Positions 1-6,804 of a stretch of 20,569 nucleotides of DNA are shown here, one piece after another. This DNA is from Eubacterium sp. (GTDB lineage: Bacteria > Bacillota_A > Clostridia > Lachnospirales > Lachnospiraceae): the NCBI GenBank assembly GCA_017475785.1, contig JAFVEX010000158.1, positions 1-20,569 of the forward strand. Reading direction: 5' to 3'. The notes beneath the pieces were generated by a model. That model searched no databases. It saw only the letters and a list, made by a program, of their open reading frames with translations, and was not told the DNA's origin. Position 1 is the stretch's first letter; each line of letters opens with the position of its first letter. A program made the position numbers and the translations under genes.

Positions 1-159
1 AGCGGCAATTGTCTCATCGTTGAAGCATACGGCCTTGCGGTACATCATATATTGTTCCATTGATGAAAATAGCCTGTCTGAATAGGTGAATTTTGAAGGA
101 TACCAGTTGCTCAGGTATCCATTCTCCTCGTCCGGATTATGGAAGCAAATGACTTTCAT
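1..159 (-). CDS. NADAR (YbiA-like) family protein, N-terminal part
   Basis: Only the first 53 codons lie in the window and the gene runs off the left edge. The N-terminus (MKVICFHNPDEENGYLSNWY, then FSSMEQYMMYRKAV) matches the opening of NADAR/YbiA proteins: an SNW/SNF segment, then an S-x-E-x-Y/H-x-x-Y-x-K-A helix that carries the active-site Glu. NADAR proteins were predicted to be N-glycosidases acting on NAD or ADP-ribose derivatives, and some members reverse ADP-ribosylation of guanine laid down by DarT-type toxins. The start ATG overlaps the stop of the upstream 138-aa gene as TGATG, so the two are translationally coupled. The role here is inferred: ADP-ribose removal or defence, with the partner perhaps beyond the edge. 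The C-terminal half cannot be judged. Confidence 0.75.
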   Translation of the reverse strand, partial: MKVICFHNPDEENGYLSNWYPSKFTYSDRLFSSMEQYMMYRKAVCFNDETIAA

Positions 160-575
160 CAGACTTCACCCACTTTTTTTACGGCCAGGTCAAGATCCAG
201 ATCATGAAGGCCGTGATATGCTTTCAGCAGAAAATCAACAGGGATCTTCTTAATAATCTCCGCGCTGGGCATGTTGTAATACCACTGGTAATATGCATAG
301 AACTCTCCCATCCAATCCGGTGCGAAGCCTTCAATGGCTTTTCCGGTTTTCAAAGCATAATTTTCAGTACTCATAAAATACTGCAAGAGCTCCCTGGCAT
401 CCATGGTATTGACATAAGCCTTCGCTTCATCAATGCTTTTTCTCGTTTTGCTGAGCATATAGGCATTGATAAAATCCTTTGTATCTTTGTCTGGATAATC
501 CTGGGCAATCATATCGAACAGCTTGCCCTGATTTTCGACTACATCATTCAAATAACTTTTCGCATATGCCTTCAT
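159..575 (-). CDS. Uncharacterised 138-aa protein coupled to NADAR
   Basis: I do not recognise a named family. The protein is soluble, acidic and probably mostly helical, with no signal peptide or membrane segment. Its C-terminal half is rich in aromatic residues (segments APDWMGEFYAYYQWYYN and KAYHGLHDLDLDLAVKK). I chose ATG 575 because GGGAGG at 584-589 lies 8 nt upstream; ATG 581 and GTG 584 are in frame but too close to that site. The stop overlaps the NADAR start (TGATG), so the two products probably act together. An immunity or toxin-antitoxin accessory role is only a guess from the NADAR link. Confidence 0.75.
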   Translation of the reverse strand: MKAYAKSYLNDVVENQGKLFDMIAQDYPDKDTKDFINAYMLSKTRKSIDEAKAYVNTMDARELLQYFMSTENYALKTGKAIEGFAPDWMGEFYAYYQWYYNMPSAEIIKKIPVDFLLKAYHGLHDLDLDLAVKKVGEV

Positions 576-580
576 GATCA

Positions 581-649
581 TCACCTCCCAAACAGGGTGC
601 TGAACACCTTTGTAACCTCGTTGGCATCAGAATCCACTAAATCGTGCAT
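581..649 (-). pseudogene. 22-codon coding tail, probable remnant of a disrupted gene
   Basis: The reading frame MHDLVDSDANEVTKVFSTLFGR ends in a TGA at 583-581. That stop sits exactly where an operonic predecessor of the 138-aa gene should end, and it contains that gene's ribosome site. The frame is closed upstream by TAG (codon 659-661), just before the 3' end of vsr. No convincing ribosome site precedes its ATG. I read it as the 3' stump of a gene whose 5' part was replaced by the restriction block. The alternative is a chance frame in a 94-bp gap. Confidence 0.3.
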
Positions 650-669
650 GTTTTCTTTAAACTATTTGT

Positions 670-1149
670 TCAAGTACCAGACTCAAGATCCTCAGGTACA
701 TTCTCGCATATTTCATGTTCAAAAATAGAATCAAAAATAGCTTCCTTTACAACACAGACGCAGGCATCTATATCCTTTTTAATATCACTCTCCCAAATTC
801 TGATCACTTTCCAGCCCATCAATCGAAGTTTCTTGTTGATTTCTTCATCGCGCTCAATATTGCGGATTATCTTTTGTCTCAAATAATCGCTGTATCCTGA
901 CAATTCATCTTCTAATGAGTCCAGTCCTCTTATCGCCCAATTATGCCCATGCCAAAAATCACCATCGCAAAATACAACCACCTTGGCTTTCGTGAAAACA
1001 ATATCGGGCTTTCCGGGCAACTTTTTATAATGAATCCGGTAGCGATAATTTTCTTTCCATAATGCTTTCCTCAGAAGTATTTCCGGGCGTGTGTTCTTTG
1101 ATGGAATGGAGGACATGATCTTATGTGTAACTGTCGGATCTCTCAACAA
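670..1149 (-). CDS. vsr: Very short patch repair (Vsr-like) mismatch endonuclease
   Basis: The product is 159 aa, the usual size for Vsr, which nicks next to T:G mismatches left by deamination of 5-methylcytosine. Visible family features are the N-terminal SKNTRPE (Glu23), KPDIVF with catalytic Asp49, FCDGDFWHGHNW (residues 60-71, with Trp66, His67 and His69), RNIERDEEIN, and LRLMGWKVIRIWESD. Three cysteines that bind zinc in E. coli Vsr are replaced here (Asp64, Trp71, and Ser in WES), so this is a zinc-lacking variant. The start is TTG 1149, with GGAG six bases upstream. It lies 19 bp after the endonuclease gene as third gene of the methyltransferase operon, as expected for a companion of a C5 methylase. 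Confidence 0.92.
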   Translation of the reverse strand: MLRDPTVTHKIMSSIPSKNTRPEILLRKALWKENYRYRIHYKKLPGKPDIVFTKAKVVVFCDGDFWHGHNWAIRGLDSLEDELSGYSDYLRQKIIRNIERDEEINKKLRLMGWKVIRIWESDIKKDIDACVCVVKEAIFDSIFEHEICENVPEDLESGT

Positions 1150-1168
1150 TCATTACTCCGAATAAGGT

Positions 1169-2221
1169 TTAAATTGTCTGATCAAAAAAAGTTTCTAAAG
1201 CATCCATGGAGATTTCATATTTCATGGTAGTATAGCGAGATACCCTGTCTGCCCATTTCATGTATCGTATTCTCAGATTCTCATCGTCCAATATAGATCT
1301 CTCTATCGTATATGCCCTGGGATCCAACTGACGCAGCCTCCTGAAAAAATAATCCGCGTAATTTTTCAGTCTTCGATAGACACCTGGGAATTTTACTGTC
1401 TCTCCATTGGAAAGCTGCATTTTTTCCTGACCTCCAGCTGAAAACTGATCTCTTATATGTGGATCAACAACACCACGAGAAGTCAGCCACAATGCGTAGT
1501 TCTCATAATTTCCACCAAAAACTTCTGGATAGTTAACACAAGCATAGACAATGTATTCTATTTTCTCGTTTGAATTAAGGTTCTTCCATAAACGTATCGT
1601 CGGAGGAACGATTTCTTGTTCTGGATCCCCTGTCCACCATAATCTTTCACCTGGTTTAAGCTTCTTTCTGTAATAATTAGCAACCGGTGTCACAGGATTC
1701 TTCATTTGTCGAAGATCATCATACTCGATCCCCATCTCATCAAATATGGTTTCTCCCTTTTCCAGGCGCATATCAATCAAGTATCTGGGCATATGAGTCA
1801 CTGCGATGCCACTAAGGCATTGTTCATATGGTTTTGACCTGAATTCGATTGGATTACCTCCAAGCTTTCCAAACGTCATATAAATTCGTTCTACATCTTT
1901 CACCCTTGTAGATTCTAGAATACTGCTGCCCGTAGACGTCCAATGATCTTCTTTCGTGCTTTTCACTTCAACGCCATACAATTTTGAAGCAATAATATCT
2001 GGGAATCTCTGTCCTGATATTTTTTCAATTGTTCCCTGAAAAGATGTTCCCACAGCACACACTGACAATGCCTCTTTTACATCATCTTCCAGCGGATGTC
2101 CACATCTTTTTGCATAATACGACTGTCGCCTGACGGCATCATCATTAAGAAAACGGTCTGTTTTCTCCATTAACCTCTTAAATTCTTCTATGCTTGGTTT
2201 GGGATTAACTGAAATTATCAT
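1169..2221 (-). CDS. Type II restriction endonuclease, PD-(D/E)XK-like
   Basis: The 350-aa product carries a plausible PD-(D/E)XK nuclease core: FPDIIASKLYGVEVKSTK, with Pro74-Asp75 on one strand and Glu85-Val86-Lys87 on the next. An acidic helix precedes it (HPLEDDVKEAL, residues 42-52). The following WTSTGSSILESTRVKDVERIY may help form the DNA-recognition part. I cannot assign a named endonuclease or a recognition sequence. Context makes the call: the ATG overlaps the methyltransferase stop (TAATG), AGGAG lies 8 nt upstream of the start, and vsr follows. Placing the endonuclease behind the methylase lets host DNA be protected first. Fold is fairly sure from context, specificity unknown. Confidence 0.82.
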   Translation of the reverse strand: MIISVNPKPSIEEFKRLMEKTDRFLNDDAVRRQSYYAKRCGHPLEDDVKEALSVCAVGTSFQGTIEKISGQRFPDIIASKLYGVEVKSTKEDHWTSTGSSILESTRVKDVERIYMTFGKLGGNPIEFRSKPYEQCLSGIAVTHMPRYLIDMRLEKGETIFDEMGIEYDDLRQMKNPVTPVANYYRKKLKPGERLWWTGDPEQEIVPPTIRLWKNLNSNEKIEYIVYACVNYPEVFGGNYENYALWLTSRGVVDPHIRDQFSAGGQEKMQLSNGETVKFPGVYRRLKNYADYFFRRLRQLDPRAYTIERSILDDENLRIRYMKWADRVSRYTTMKYEISMDALETFFDQTI

Positions 2222-3456
2222 TATCTGTTCTCCTGACCGAAGTATTTATCCCATTTCCCCTCTATGTTTTTAGCAATATTGTATGCCAGAACACAAGGAA
2301 CAGCATTTCCTATGATTTTATAGGCATCACTTGATGATACAGATACATTTTCAGCAGTTCGTTTTTGTATAAACTGATAATCATCAGGGAAAGTCTGAAT
2401 TCTCGCGCATTCTCGTACAGTCAGTCTTCGCTCCGTCAATCCGGATTCAAGCTCTTCTGCATGCTTTCCGCCATGTTCCGCAGACAATCTTCGAAACTCA
2501 ATATTTCCATGATGTTCTGAACGAATCGTCGGCCCGACTGAATCAAGCTTAACCTCAGTTTGCCCCTGACAATGGGCGCCCATATATTTGGCTTTTGAAT
2601 ATTTGTTTTGAGAAGGGTCTTCTGACTCTTTAGGCTCAACGAGTCCCGTGAATGCTTCTCTACAGGTAACATATGGGTACCTGTCACTGTTTCCATGTGT
2701 TTTAGGAGGATATGGATCGTACCCTTCTGGAATTTCAGGAAGCTTCAGCGCGGTATATGCATTTTGGGACAATGCGTTTTTTCTGAATCCAAAAAATATG
2801 ACTCTTTCTCTTGATTGTGGTACCCCATAGTCAGCTGCGCTCAATACCTTTGCGGGTACAACCAGATAACCTCCATTTCCGGCATCGGCAAAGTCATGTT
2901 CTATCACTTCCTTAACGTCTTCCAGATTCGTCAGTCCTTTTACGTTTTCCGCAATAAATAGCTTGGGCATCGTTATAGATATTACTTCTCGCATCCACAT
3001 ATAGAGTTGTCCTCTGCTTTCCACTGATGGAGTATCATCAGCCAAAGCCTGACCCAAATGACTTTTTGTTGATTGGAATCCCAGTCGTTTTCCAGCGACA
3101 GAAAAGTCCTGACAAGGAAAACCACCTGTAACAACATCAATGTTTACTGGAAAAATCATTTCTCCATCTTTTGCTTTTTTCACCAAATCAACAATACTTT
3201 CCACATGGTATAGGTCATTTGCATTATCCTTTTTACTTGAGAAGAAGGATACCCATGCAGCTTTTGCGTCAGGTCTTATATCATTAGCAAATACAGTATT
3301 AAAGACAGTCGGCGCAACTTTTACCCAATCCCCGTAATCTTCTTCAATCCAATCTGAATGAATATCTGAATTGATTGATCTTTTCAGGCATACAAAAGAT
3401 CCCTCAAAACCTATATCCATGCCACCGCAACCAGAAAACAAAGAAAGTAAATTCAA
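2221..3456 (-). CDS. DNA (cytosine-5) methyltransferase
   Basis: The product makes 5-methylcytosine from S-adenosylmethionine. With the TTG 3456 start it is 411 aa and the conserved motifs run in order: I (LSLFSGCGGMDIGF, residues 4-17), IV (GGFPCQDFSVAGKR, catalytic Cys115), VI (ENVKGL, from 170), VIII (QSRERVIFFG, from 214), IX (RLTVRECARIQTFPDDY), and X (IGNAVP, near 382). The target-recognition part between VIII and IX includes EPKESEDPSQNKYSKAKYMG. I prefer TTG 3456 because GGGGGAG lies just upstream and the protein then opens MNLLSLFSG like its relatives; GTG 3504 gives 16 more residues but has a poor ribosome site. It is the first gene of the methylase-endonuclease-vsr operon. The recognition sequence is not readable by eye. 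Confidence 0.95.
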   Translation of the reverse strand: MNLLSLFSGCGGMDIGFEGSFVCLKRSINSDIHSDWIEEDYGDWVKVAPTVFNTVFANDIRPDAKAAWVSFFSSKKDNANDLYHVESIVDLVKKAKDGEMIFPVNIDVVTGGFPCQDFSVAGKRLGFQSTKSHLGQALADDTPSVESRGQLYMWMREVISITMPKLFIAENVKGLTNLEDVKEVIEHDFADAGNGGYLVVPAKVLSAADYGVPQSRERVIFFGFRKNALSQNAYTALKLPEIPEGYDPYPPKTHGNSDRYPYVTCREAFTGLVEPKESEDPSQNKYSKAKYMGAHCQGQTEVKLDSVGPTIRSEHHGNIEFRRLSAEHGGKHAEELESGLTERRLTVRECARIQTFPDDYQFIQKRTAENVSVSSSDAYKIIGNAVPCVLAYNIAKNIEGKWDKYFGQENR

Positions 3457-3526
3457 ATCTTCTCCCCCATTCTCAATTTGCGTGGCCGTAATTTTGAACC
3501 ACACCCTAAATTCGCAAATGAGGCGA

Positions 3527-3569
3527 GTTGATTTCTGTAAACAAGACCTGTACAGTTAATGTAATCAAC
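3527..3569. promoter_or_regulatory. Nested inverted repeats between methyltransferase and recombinase
   Basis: GTTGATT (3527-3533) is repeated inverted as AATCAAC (3563-3569). Inside lie CTGTA (3535-3539) and TACAG (3551-3555), and the 8-bp palindrome CTGTACAG (3548-3555). The site is in the divergent gap between the two operons. It could be an operator, since several C5 methylases repress their own operon, or a crossover site for the serine recombinase. The symmetry is seen; the function is inferred. Confidence 0.4.
3528..3556 (+). promoter_or_regulatory. Candidate promoter for the serine recombinase
   Basis: TTGATT (3528-3533), a 17-nt spacer and TACAGT (3551-3556) form a moderate sigma-A-type promoter about 65 bp upstream of the recombinase ATG. 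It lies within the inverted repeats at 3527-3569, so a protein bound there would control it. No equally good box pair was found for the leftward operon. Confidence 0.35.
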
Positions 3570-3622
3570 ATGATCTGGAAGCTAGTGAAAAGACTTTTTG
3601 AAGCATAAAGCTGGTGATTTGC

Positions 3623-4189
3623 ATGAAGATGGCGTATATTCGCGTATCGACTGCCGAACAGAATGAGGCTAGACAATATGAAGCACTCAAAAACTGCGGT
3701 GTTGAAAAGTATTATTCAGAGAAAGTTTCAGGAAAGGACATGAACCGGCCACAGTTTCAGGAAATGCTTGAATCGGCCAGTGAAGGTGATGTAATCTATG
3801 TAGAGGATTTCTCGAGGCTTGCCCGCTCCACAGAAGATCTCCTTCGAATTGTCAGGGAGTTGCATGAAAAAAAGGTTTCTCTTGTTTCACTCAAAGAGAA
3901 TCTGGACACCGCAACGCCTACTGGAAAACTGATGCTGACGATGATTGCCGCGATTAACGAATTCGAACGCTCAAATATGCTCGAGCGCCAGCGAGAAGGA
4001 ATTGCAATTGCAAAAGCAAATGGCGTCTATAAGGGGCGTAAACGCCTTCGAATACCAGATAATTTCGGAGATTATTATAGAAAATGGAATAATCATGAAA
4101 TGAGCAAGGCTGCGATTGCCAGGGAATTGGGCGTTTCACGACCAACATGTAATAAGTTTTTTAATGAATTTGCAAAAGATGAGGCCTGA
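3623..4189 (+). CDS. Serine recombinase, resolvase/invertase family
   Basis: The 188-aa product is the size of small serine resolvases and invertases. It has the catalytic domain opening MKMAYIRVSTAEQNEARQ with nucleophile Ser9, the YVEDFSRLARS core with its active-site Arg residues, the long E-helix (MIAAINEFERSNMLERQREGI), and a C-terminal helix-turn-helix (MSKAAIARELGVSRPTCNKF). The enzyme cuts and rejoins DNA through a 5'-phosphoserine link. I chose ATG 3623; GTG 3614 in the same frame is an alternative. It is divergent from the restriction-modification operon and shares its AT-rich composition. It may have moved the block, or be a cargo invertase. No paired crossover sites were recognised. 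Confidence 0.93.
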   Translation: MKMAYIRVSTAEQNEARQYEALKNCGVEKYYSEKVSGKDMNRPQFQEMLESASEGDVIYVEDFSRLARSTEDLLRIVRELHEKKVSLVSLKENLDTATPTGKLMLTMIAAINEFERSNMLERQREGIAIAKANGVYKGRKRLRIPDNFGDYYRKWNNHEMSKAAIARELGVSRPTCNKFFNEFAKDEA

Positions 4190-4209
4190 TCCACTTTAGA
4201 ATCAGACCT
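4182..4209 (+). terminator. Weak terminator-like hairpin after the recombinase
   Basis: AGGCCTGAT (4182-4190) and ATCAGACCT (4201-4209) form a 9-bp stem with one C-A mismatch around a 10-nt loop. The stem starts inside the recombinase stop region and is followed by only a short TTG-rich tail. It sits between convergent genes, where a terminator is expected. Confidence 0.35.
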
Positions 4210-4280
4210 TGTTGAAGAAACTATTGATTTGAATTTTAGAGCGTGGTCTATTTTTACGCCTCAGCGAAAAATATGCCGGC

Positions 4281-4724
4281 TTAATAACCCAGCTGTATCT
4301 GCCCGGCTGATTTCAGGTCAAAGCGAAGGGTATATACCTCATCTACTTCTTTTACCGGGCGGAATCCGACCGCGCCGAACAGGAGCACTGCATAATTGTC
4401 GCGACGGACGGTTGCGAATATTTCCGGATATCCGCAGAGAGCGAGATAATCTGTCAGCGTCCTGACCAGGTCTGTGCCGATTCCACAGCTTCTGCTTTCC
4501 GGCTGCATGTAGACGTAGATTTCGGGTGTCTCCCCCTCGTTTTCCAGATTCCATGCCCAGGCTGCGCCGAGAAGCTTTCCGTCTGATACAGCCTCAAATC
4601 CGTACTCTGCCGCTGCAATCCCTGTATCTGCTGCCTGCGTGTCAGCTTCTGCGCGGCTGGCACAGAACTGCTGCTGGTATGTTTTCAGGGTTTCTGGCTT
4701 GACCTGCTGAATTCTATATCTCAT
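4281..4724 (-). CDS. GNAT-family N-acetyltransferase
   Basis: The 147-aa product fits the GNAT fold, which moves the acetyl group of acetyl-CoA to an amine. Visible parts are the beta-4 strand EIYVYMQPESRS, the acetyl-CoA pyrophosphate loop RSCGIGTDLV (residues 78-87, the R/Q-x-x-G-x-G/A motif), and the C-terminal DNYAVLLFGAVGFRPVKEVDEVYTL, which corresponds to the usual N-x-x-A-x-x-x-Y/F-x-x-x-G-F. I chose ATG 4724 behind AGGAG; TTG 4751 in the same frame gives nine extra residues but overlaps that site. The gene converges on the recombinase and marks the first higher-GC gene right of the accessory block. The substrate is unknown. Confidence 0.85.
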   Translation of the reverse strand: MRYRIQQVKPETLKTYQQQFCASRAEADTQAADTGIAAAEYGFEAVSDGKLLGAAWAWNLENEGETPEIYVYMQPESRSCGIGTDLVRTLTDYLALCGYPEIFATVRRDNYAVLLFGAVGFRPVKEVDEVYTLRFDLKSAGQIQLGY

Positions 4725-4784
4725 ATATCTGTTTCTCTCCTGTGATTTCAATGATAGTTAACCTGGAAGGCATTATTTCCCAGG

Positions 4785-4826
4785 TATCAGGCTCTGCAGA
4801 TGATAACAATAACCATCATCCTGATA
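4785..4826. repeat. Inverted repeat between GNAT and hydrolase genes
   Basis: TATCAGG (4785-4791) is repeated inverted as CCTGATA (4820-4826), with an inner ATGAT/ATCAT pair. It lies in the 177-bp gap downstream of the hydrolase and upstream of the GNAT gene. Neither strand has a T-tract after it, so it is not a standard terminator; an RNA end-structure or an operator is possible. Confidence 0.3.
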
Positions 4827-4901
4827 AAACCATAGCACATCCTTGATACTTCTACAAACAGAAACTGACTGTACGTATATAGTTTCTTAAACACAAGAAT
4901 T

Positions 4902-6452
4902 TCATGGATGACAGTTCCCACAGGGGTCGTATCCCATCGCTATGATTTCATCACGAGAGCCGGTGAACTCCCGCTTGTTTGCTTCCTTCATCTTTTTGAC
5001 ACTTCTGCAGTCTGGATAGTGGAATTTTCCGGTGTGCGTATTAAGTATATATGTTTTCGCATTTTCGGCTGCATTTTCTGCCGTTTTTTCAACTATATTT
5101 TCAGCTGTTTTTTCAGTTGTGTTTTCAACAGTATTTTCATCTTTCACAGCGGTATCCTCTGCCGCAGGAAGAATGCCCGGTACAAACACATCTGCATCTT
5201 CTCCTCTGTCCACTGACCAGGACAGCCTGCCATTTTCCTCGCAGAGAATGATATCCCCCTGCAAATCTGTCCGAAGCACAGTCACATCCATGTCTTTCAG
5301 CTGGTTCAGCACCTGCTCTGCCGGATGCCCATACTCGTTATCCCCGCCACAGGAGATCACTGCAATGTCTGGCTGCACAGCAGACAGCCATGCCTTACTG
5401 GTTGAATATTTACTGCCGTGATGCGCGATTTTCAGAACCGTACTGCTCAAATCGGCGCCTGACTGCATGATTTTCTGTTCTTCTTCTGTCTCCGCGTCCC
5501 CGGTCAGCAGGACGCTGTTGCTGCCGTGCACAACCTTGAGCACAATCGATTGATTGTTATCATCCTCTGCCGGGCCGGTCGGCCCGAGGACACTGACTGT
5601 CGCACTGCCCAGCTCCAATACATCTCCGGCATCCGGGACAGTGATGCTAAGCCCCTGCCGCCCGGCATATTTTACAAAGTTTTTGAAGGTCTCGGTTTCG
5701 TCATCCCGCACTGAAGACAGAACCACATCCACTGACGCGTAATTCAGCGCGCCGGCCAGCCCGCCGATGTGGTCAGCATCCGGGTGTGTCGCCACCATAT
5801 AGTCAAGATGATCCACTCCATTTTTTCTCAAATAGGTGTAAATCCTGTCGGATTGGCTGCTCTTCCCGCCATCAACCAGCATCGCATGTCCATCACACAG
5901 CACAAGAATGGCGTCGCCCTGACCGACATCAATGAAGTGTACTTCAAACTGGGCGGCCGGAGCCGCTGTCAGTGCAGGATCCGGAGACTCTGACGGTGCG
6001 GGATCCGGAGACTCTGGTGTCGCAGCTTCTGGCGTTTCCGACGCAGCAGCACCCGGAGATTCTGGTGTCTCAGGATCCGGAGTCACTGGCGTTGTGGCTT
6101 CTGGCGGTTCCGCCGCAGCAGCACCCGGAGACTCTGGTGTCGCAGCTTCTGGCGTTTCCGCCGCAGCAGCACCCGGAGATTCTGGTGTCGCAGCTTCTGG
6201 CGGTTCCGCCGTTGTGGCTTCCGGCGGCTCTGACGTTGTGGCTTCCGGCGGTTCCGCCGTTGTGGCTTCCGGAGACTCTGCCGCTGTGGCTTCTGGCGGT
6301 TCCGCCGCAGTGGCTTCTGGTGGCTCTGCCGCAGTGGGGGCATGAGAAATATCCACCTTTTCTTTGGCGCCGCACCCGCAAACCAGCATGGCCAATACCA
6401 GAAAAACTGTCAGAGACAATCTTCGAATTGCTTTTTCAAGAGGATTGTTCAT
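4902..6452 (-). CDS. Secreted ComEC-type metallo-beta-lactamase-fold lipoprotein
   Basis: The 516-aa product has four parts. Residues 1-27 are a lipoprotein-like signal (RR near residue 10, hydrophobic core, then VCGC with Cys27). Residues 35-165 are a Pro/Glu/Ala/Thr octapeptide-repeat linker. From about 169 comes a metallo-beta-lactamase domain like the C-terminal domain of ComEC (FEVHFIDVGQGDAI, THPDADHIGG at 222-231, LLTGDAE, KIAHHGSKYSTS). The tail is a small Cys/His module (FHYPDC and DPCGNCHP; Cys482, Cys511, Cys514) that could bind zinc. It probably hydrolyses a phosphoester, such as nucleic acid, on the cell surface. I chose ATG 6452 with AAGG upstream. It has no ComEC membrane channel, so a competence role is not implied. 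Confidence 0.88.
   Translation of the reverse strand: MNNPLEKAIRRLSLTVFLVLAMLVCGCGAKEKVDISHAPTAAEPPEATAAEPPEATAAESPEATTAEPPEATTSEPPEATTAEPPEAATPESPGAAAAETPEAATPESPGAAAAEPPEATTPVTPDPETPESPGAAASETPEAATPESPDPAPSESPDPALTAAPAAQFEVHFIDVGQGDAILVLCDGHAMLVDGGKSSQSDRIYTYLRKNGVDHLDYMVATHPDADHIGGLAGALNYASVDVVLSSVRDDETETFKNFVKYAGRQGLSITVPDAGDVLELGSATVSVLGPTGPAEDDNNQSIVLKVVHGSNSVLLTGDAETEEEQKIMQSGADLSSTVLKIAHHGSKYSTSKAWLSAVQPDIAVISCGGDNEYGHPAEQVLNQLKDMDVTVLRTDLQGDIILCEENGRLSWSVDRGEDADVFVPGILPAAEDTAVKDENTVENTTEKTAENIVEKTAENAAENAKTYILNTHTGKFHYPDCRSVKKMKEANKREFTGSRDEIIAMGYDPCGNCHP
5952..6350 (-). repeat. Imperfect 24-bp tandem repeats inside the hydrolase gene
   Basis: The stretch encodes units close to PPEATTAE, PPEAATPE and SPGAAAAE, eight codons each. 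The DNA units vary around GGCGGTTCCGCCGTTGTGGC on the plus strand, and the proximal copies are more alike than the distal ones. They form a flexible, wall-spanning linker between the lipid anchor and the catalytic domain. Because the unit is a multiple of three, copy changes would alter linker length without a frameshift. Confidence 0.85.
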
Positions 6453-6471
6453 AAATTTTACCTTAAAGAAA

Positions 6472-6498
6472 CTTCCCACACCTCTTCGGTGTGGGAAG
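6472..6498 (-). terminator. Rho-independent terminator after the 74-aa gene
   Basis: CTTCCCACACC (6472-6482) and GGTGTGGGAAG (6488-6498) make a perfect 11-bp stem with a 5-nt loop. On the minus strand it is followed by TTTCTTT, on the plus strand by ATTTTT. It begins 9 bp past the 74-aa stop and ends 19 bp before the hydrolase ATG, so it could also act as a leader attenuator of that gene. Confidence 0.75.
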
Positions 6499-6507
6499 AT
6501 TTTTGAT

Positions 6508-6732
6508 TCAGCAAAAGGCGTCCCGCTCGTTAAAATAACGGCTCAGCATGCCCTGCTCTTCCAGAAACGTATAGCAGGAAAGAATCTCGTCACGCAGGAA
6601 AGGCTTCGTGGTTCGTAAGTATTCCAGTTCTTCCTTTTCTGTCTTGAATTGTCTGTCCTCCTTCATAATGCTGCAGAGAAATGTATTGCGCGCATCACCG
6701 ATTGACATTGCTTCGAGTTCTTTTATATCCAT
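6508..6732 (-). CDS. Small uncharacterised protein, 74 aa
   Basis: I do not recognise the family. The product is soluble, acidic and probably helical: an N-terminal MDIKELEAMSIGDARNTF, a charged middle (KEDRQFKTEKEELEYL), and a C-terminal SCYTFLEEQGMLSRYFNE. It has no signal peptide or membrane segment. The ATG has AAGGG eight bases upstream, and a clean terminator closes the gene, which supports it being real. It lies 72 bp after the HerA-like gene and may share its transcript. A regulator or small partner protein is possible but unsupported. Confidence 0.65.
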   Translation of the reverse strand: MDIKELEAMSIGDARNTFLCSIMKEDRQFKTEKEELEYLRTTKPFLRDEILSCYTFLEEQGMLSRYFNERDAFC

Positions 6733-6804
6733 ATGTTTTACCCTTTTTTATCTCTTTACATCACAGCAAGGTCAAAACTAACCGGTTTACAGGATGGGGA
6801 CAGT

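Noticed and set aside
3457..3622. tRNA or att site as integration point of the restriction block
   Set aside because: No cloverleaf-like sequence and no flanking direct repeats could be recognised by eye.
5952..6350. Possible CRISPR-like repeat array
   Set aside because: The 24-bp units are contiguous with no unique spacers and stay in frame as Pro/Glu/Ala/Thr octapeptides, so they are coding tandem repeats.
6747..6775. Promoter for the 74-aa gene (TTGACC, 17 nt, GATAAA)
   Set aside because: The start site would fall inside the ribosome binding site, leaving too short a leader.
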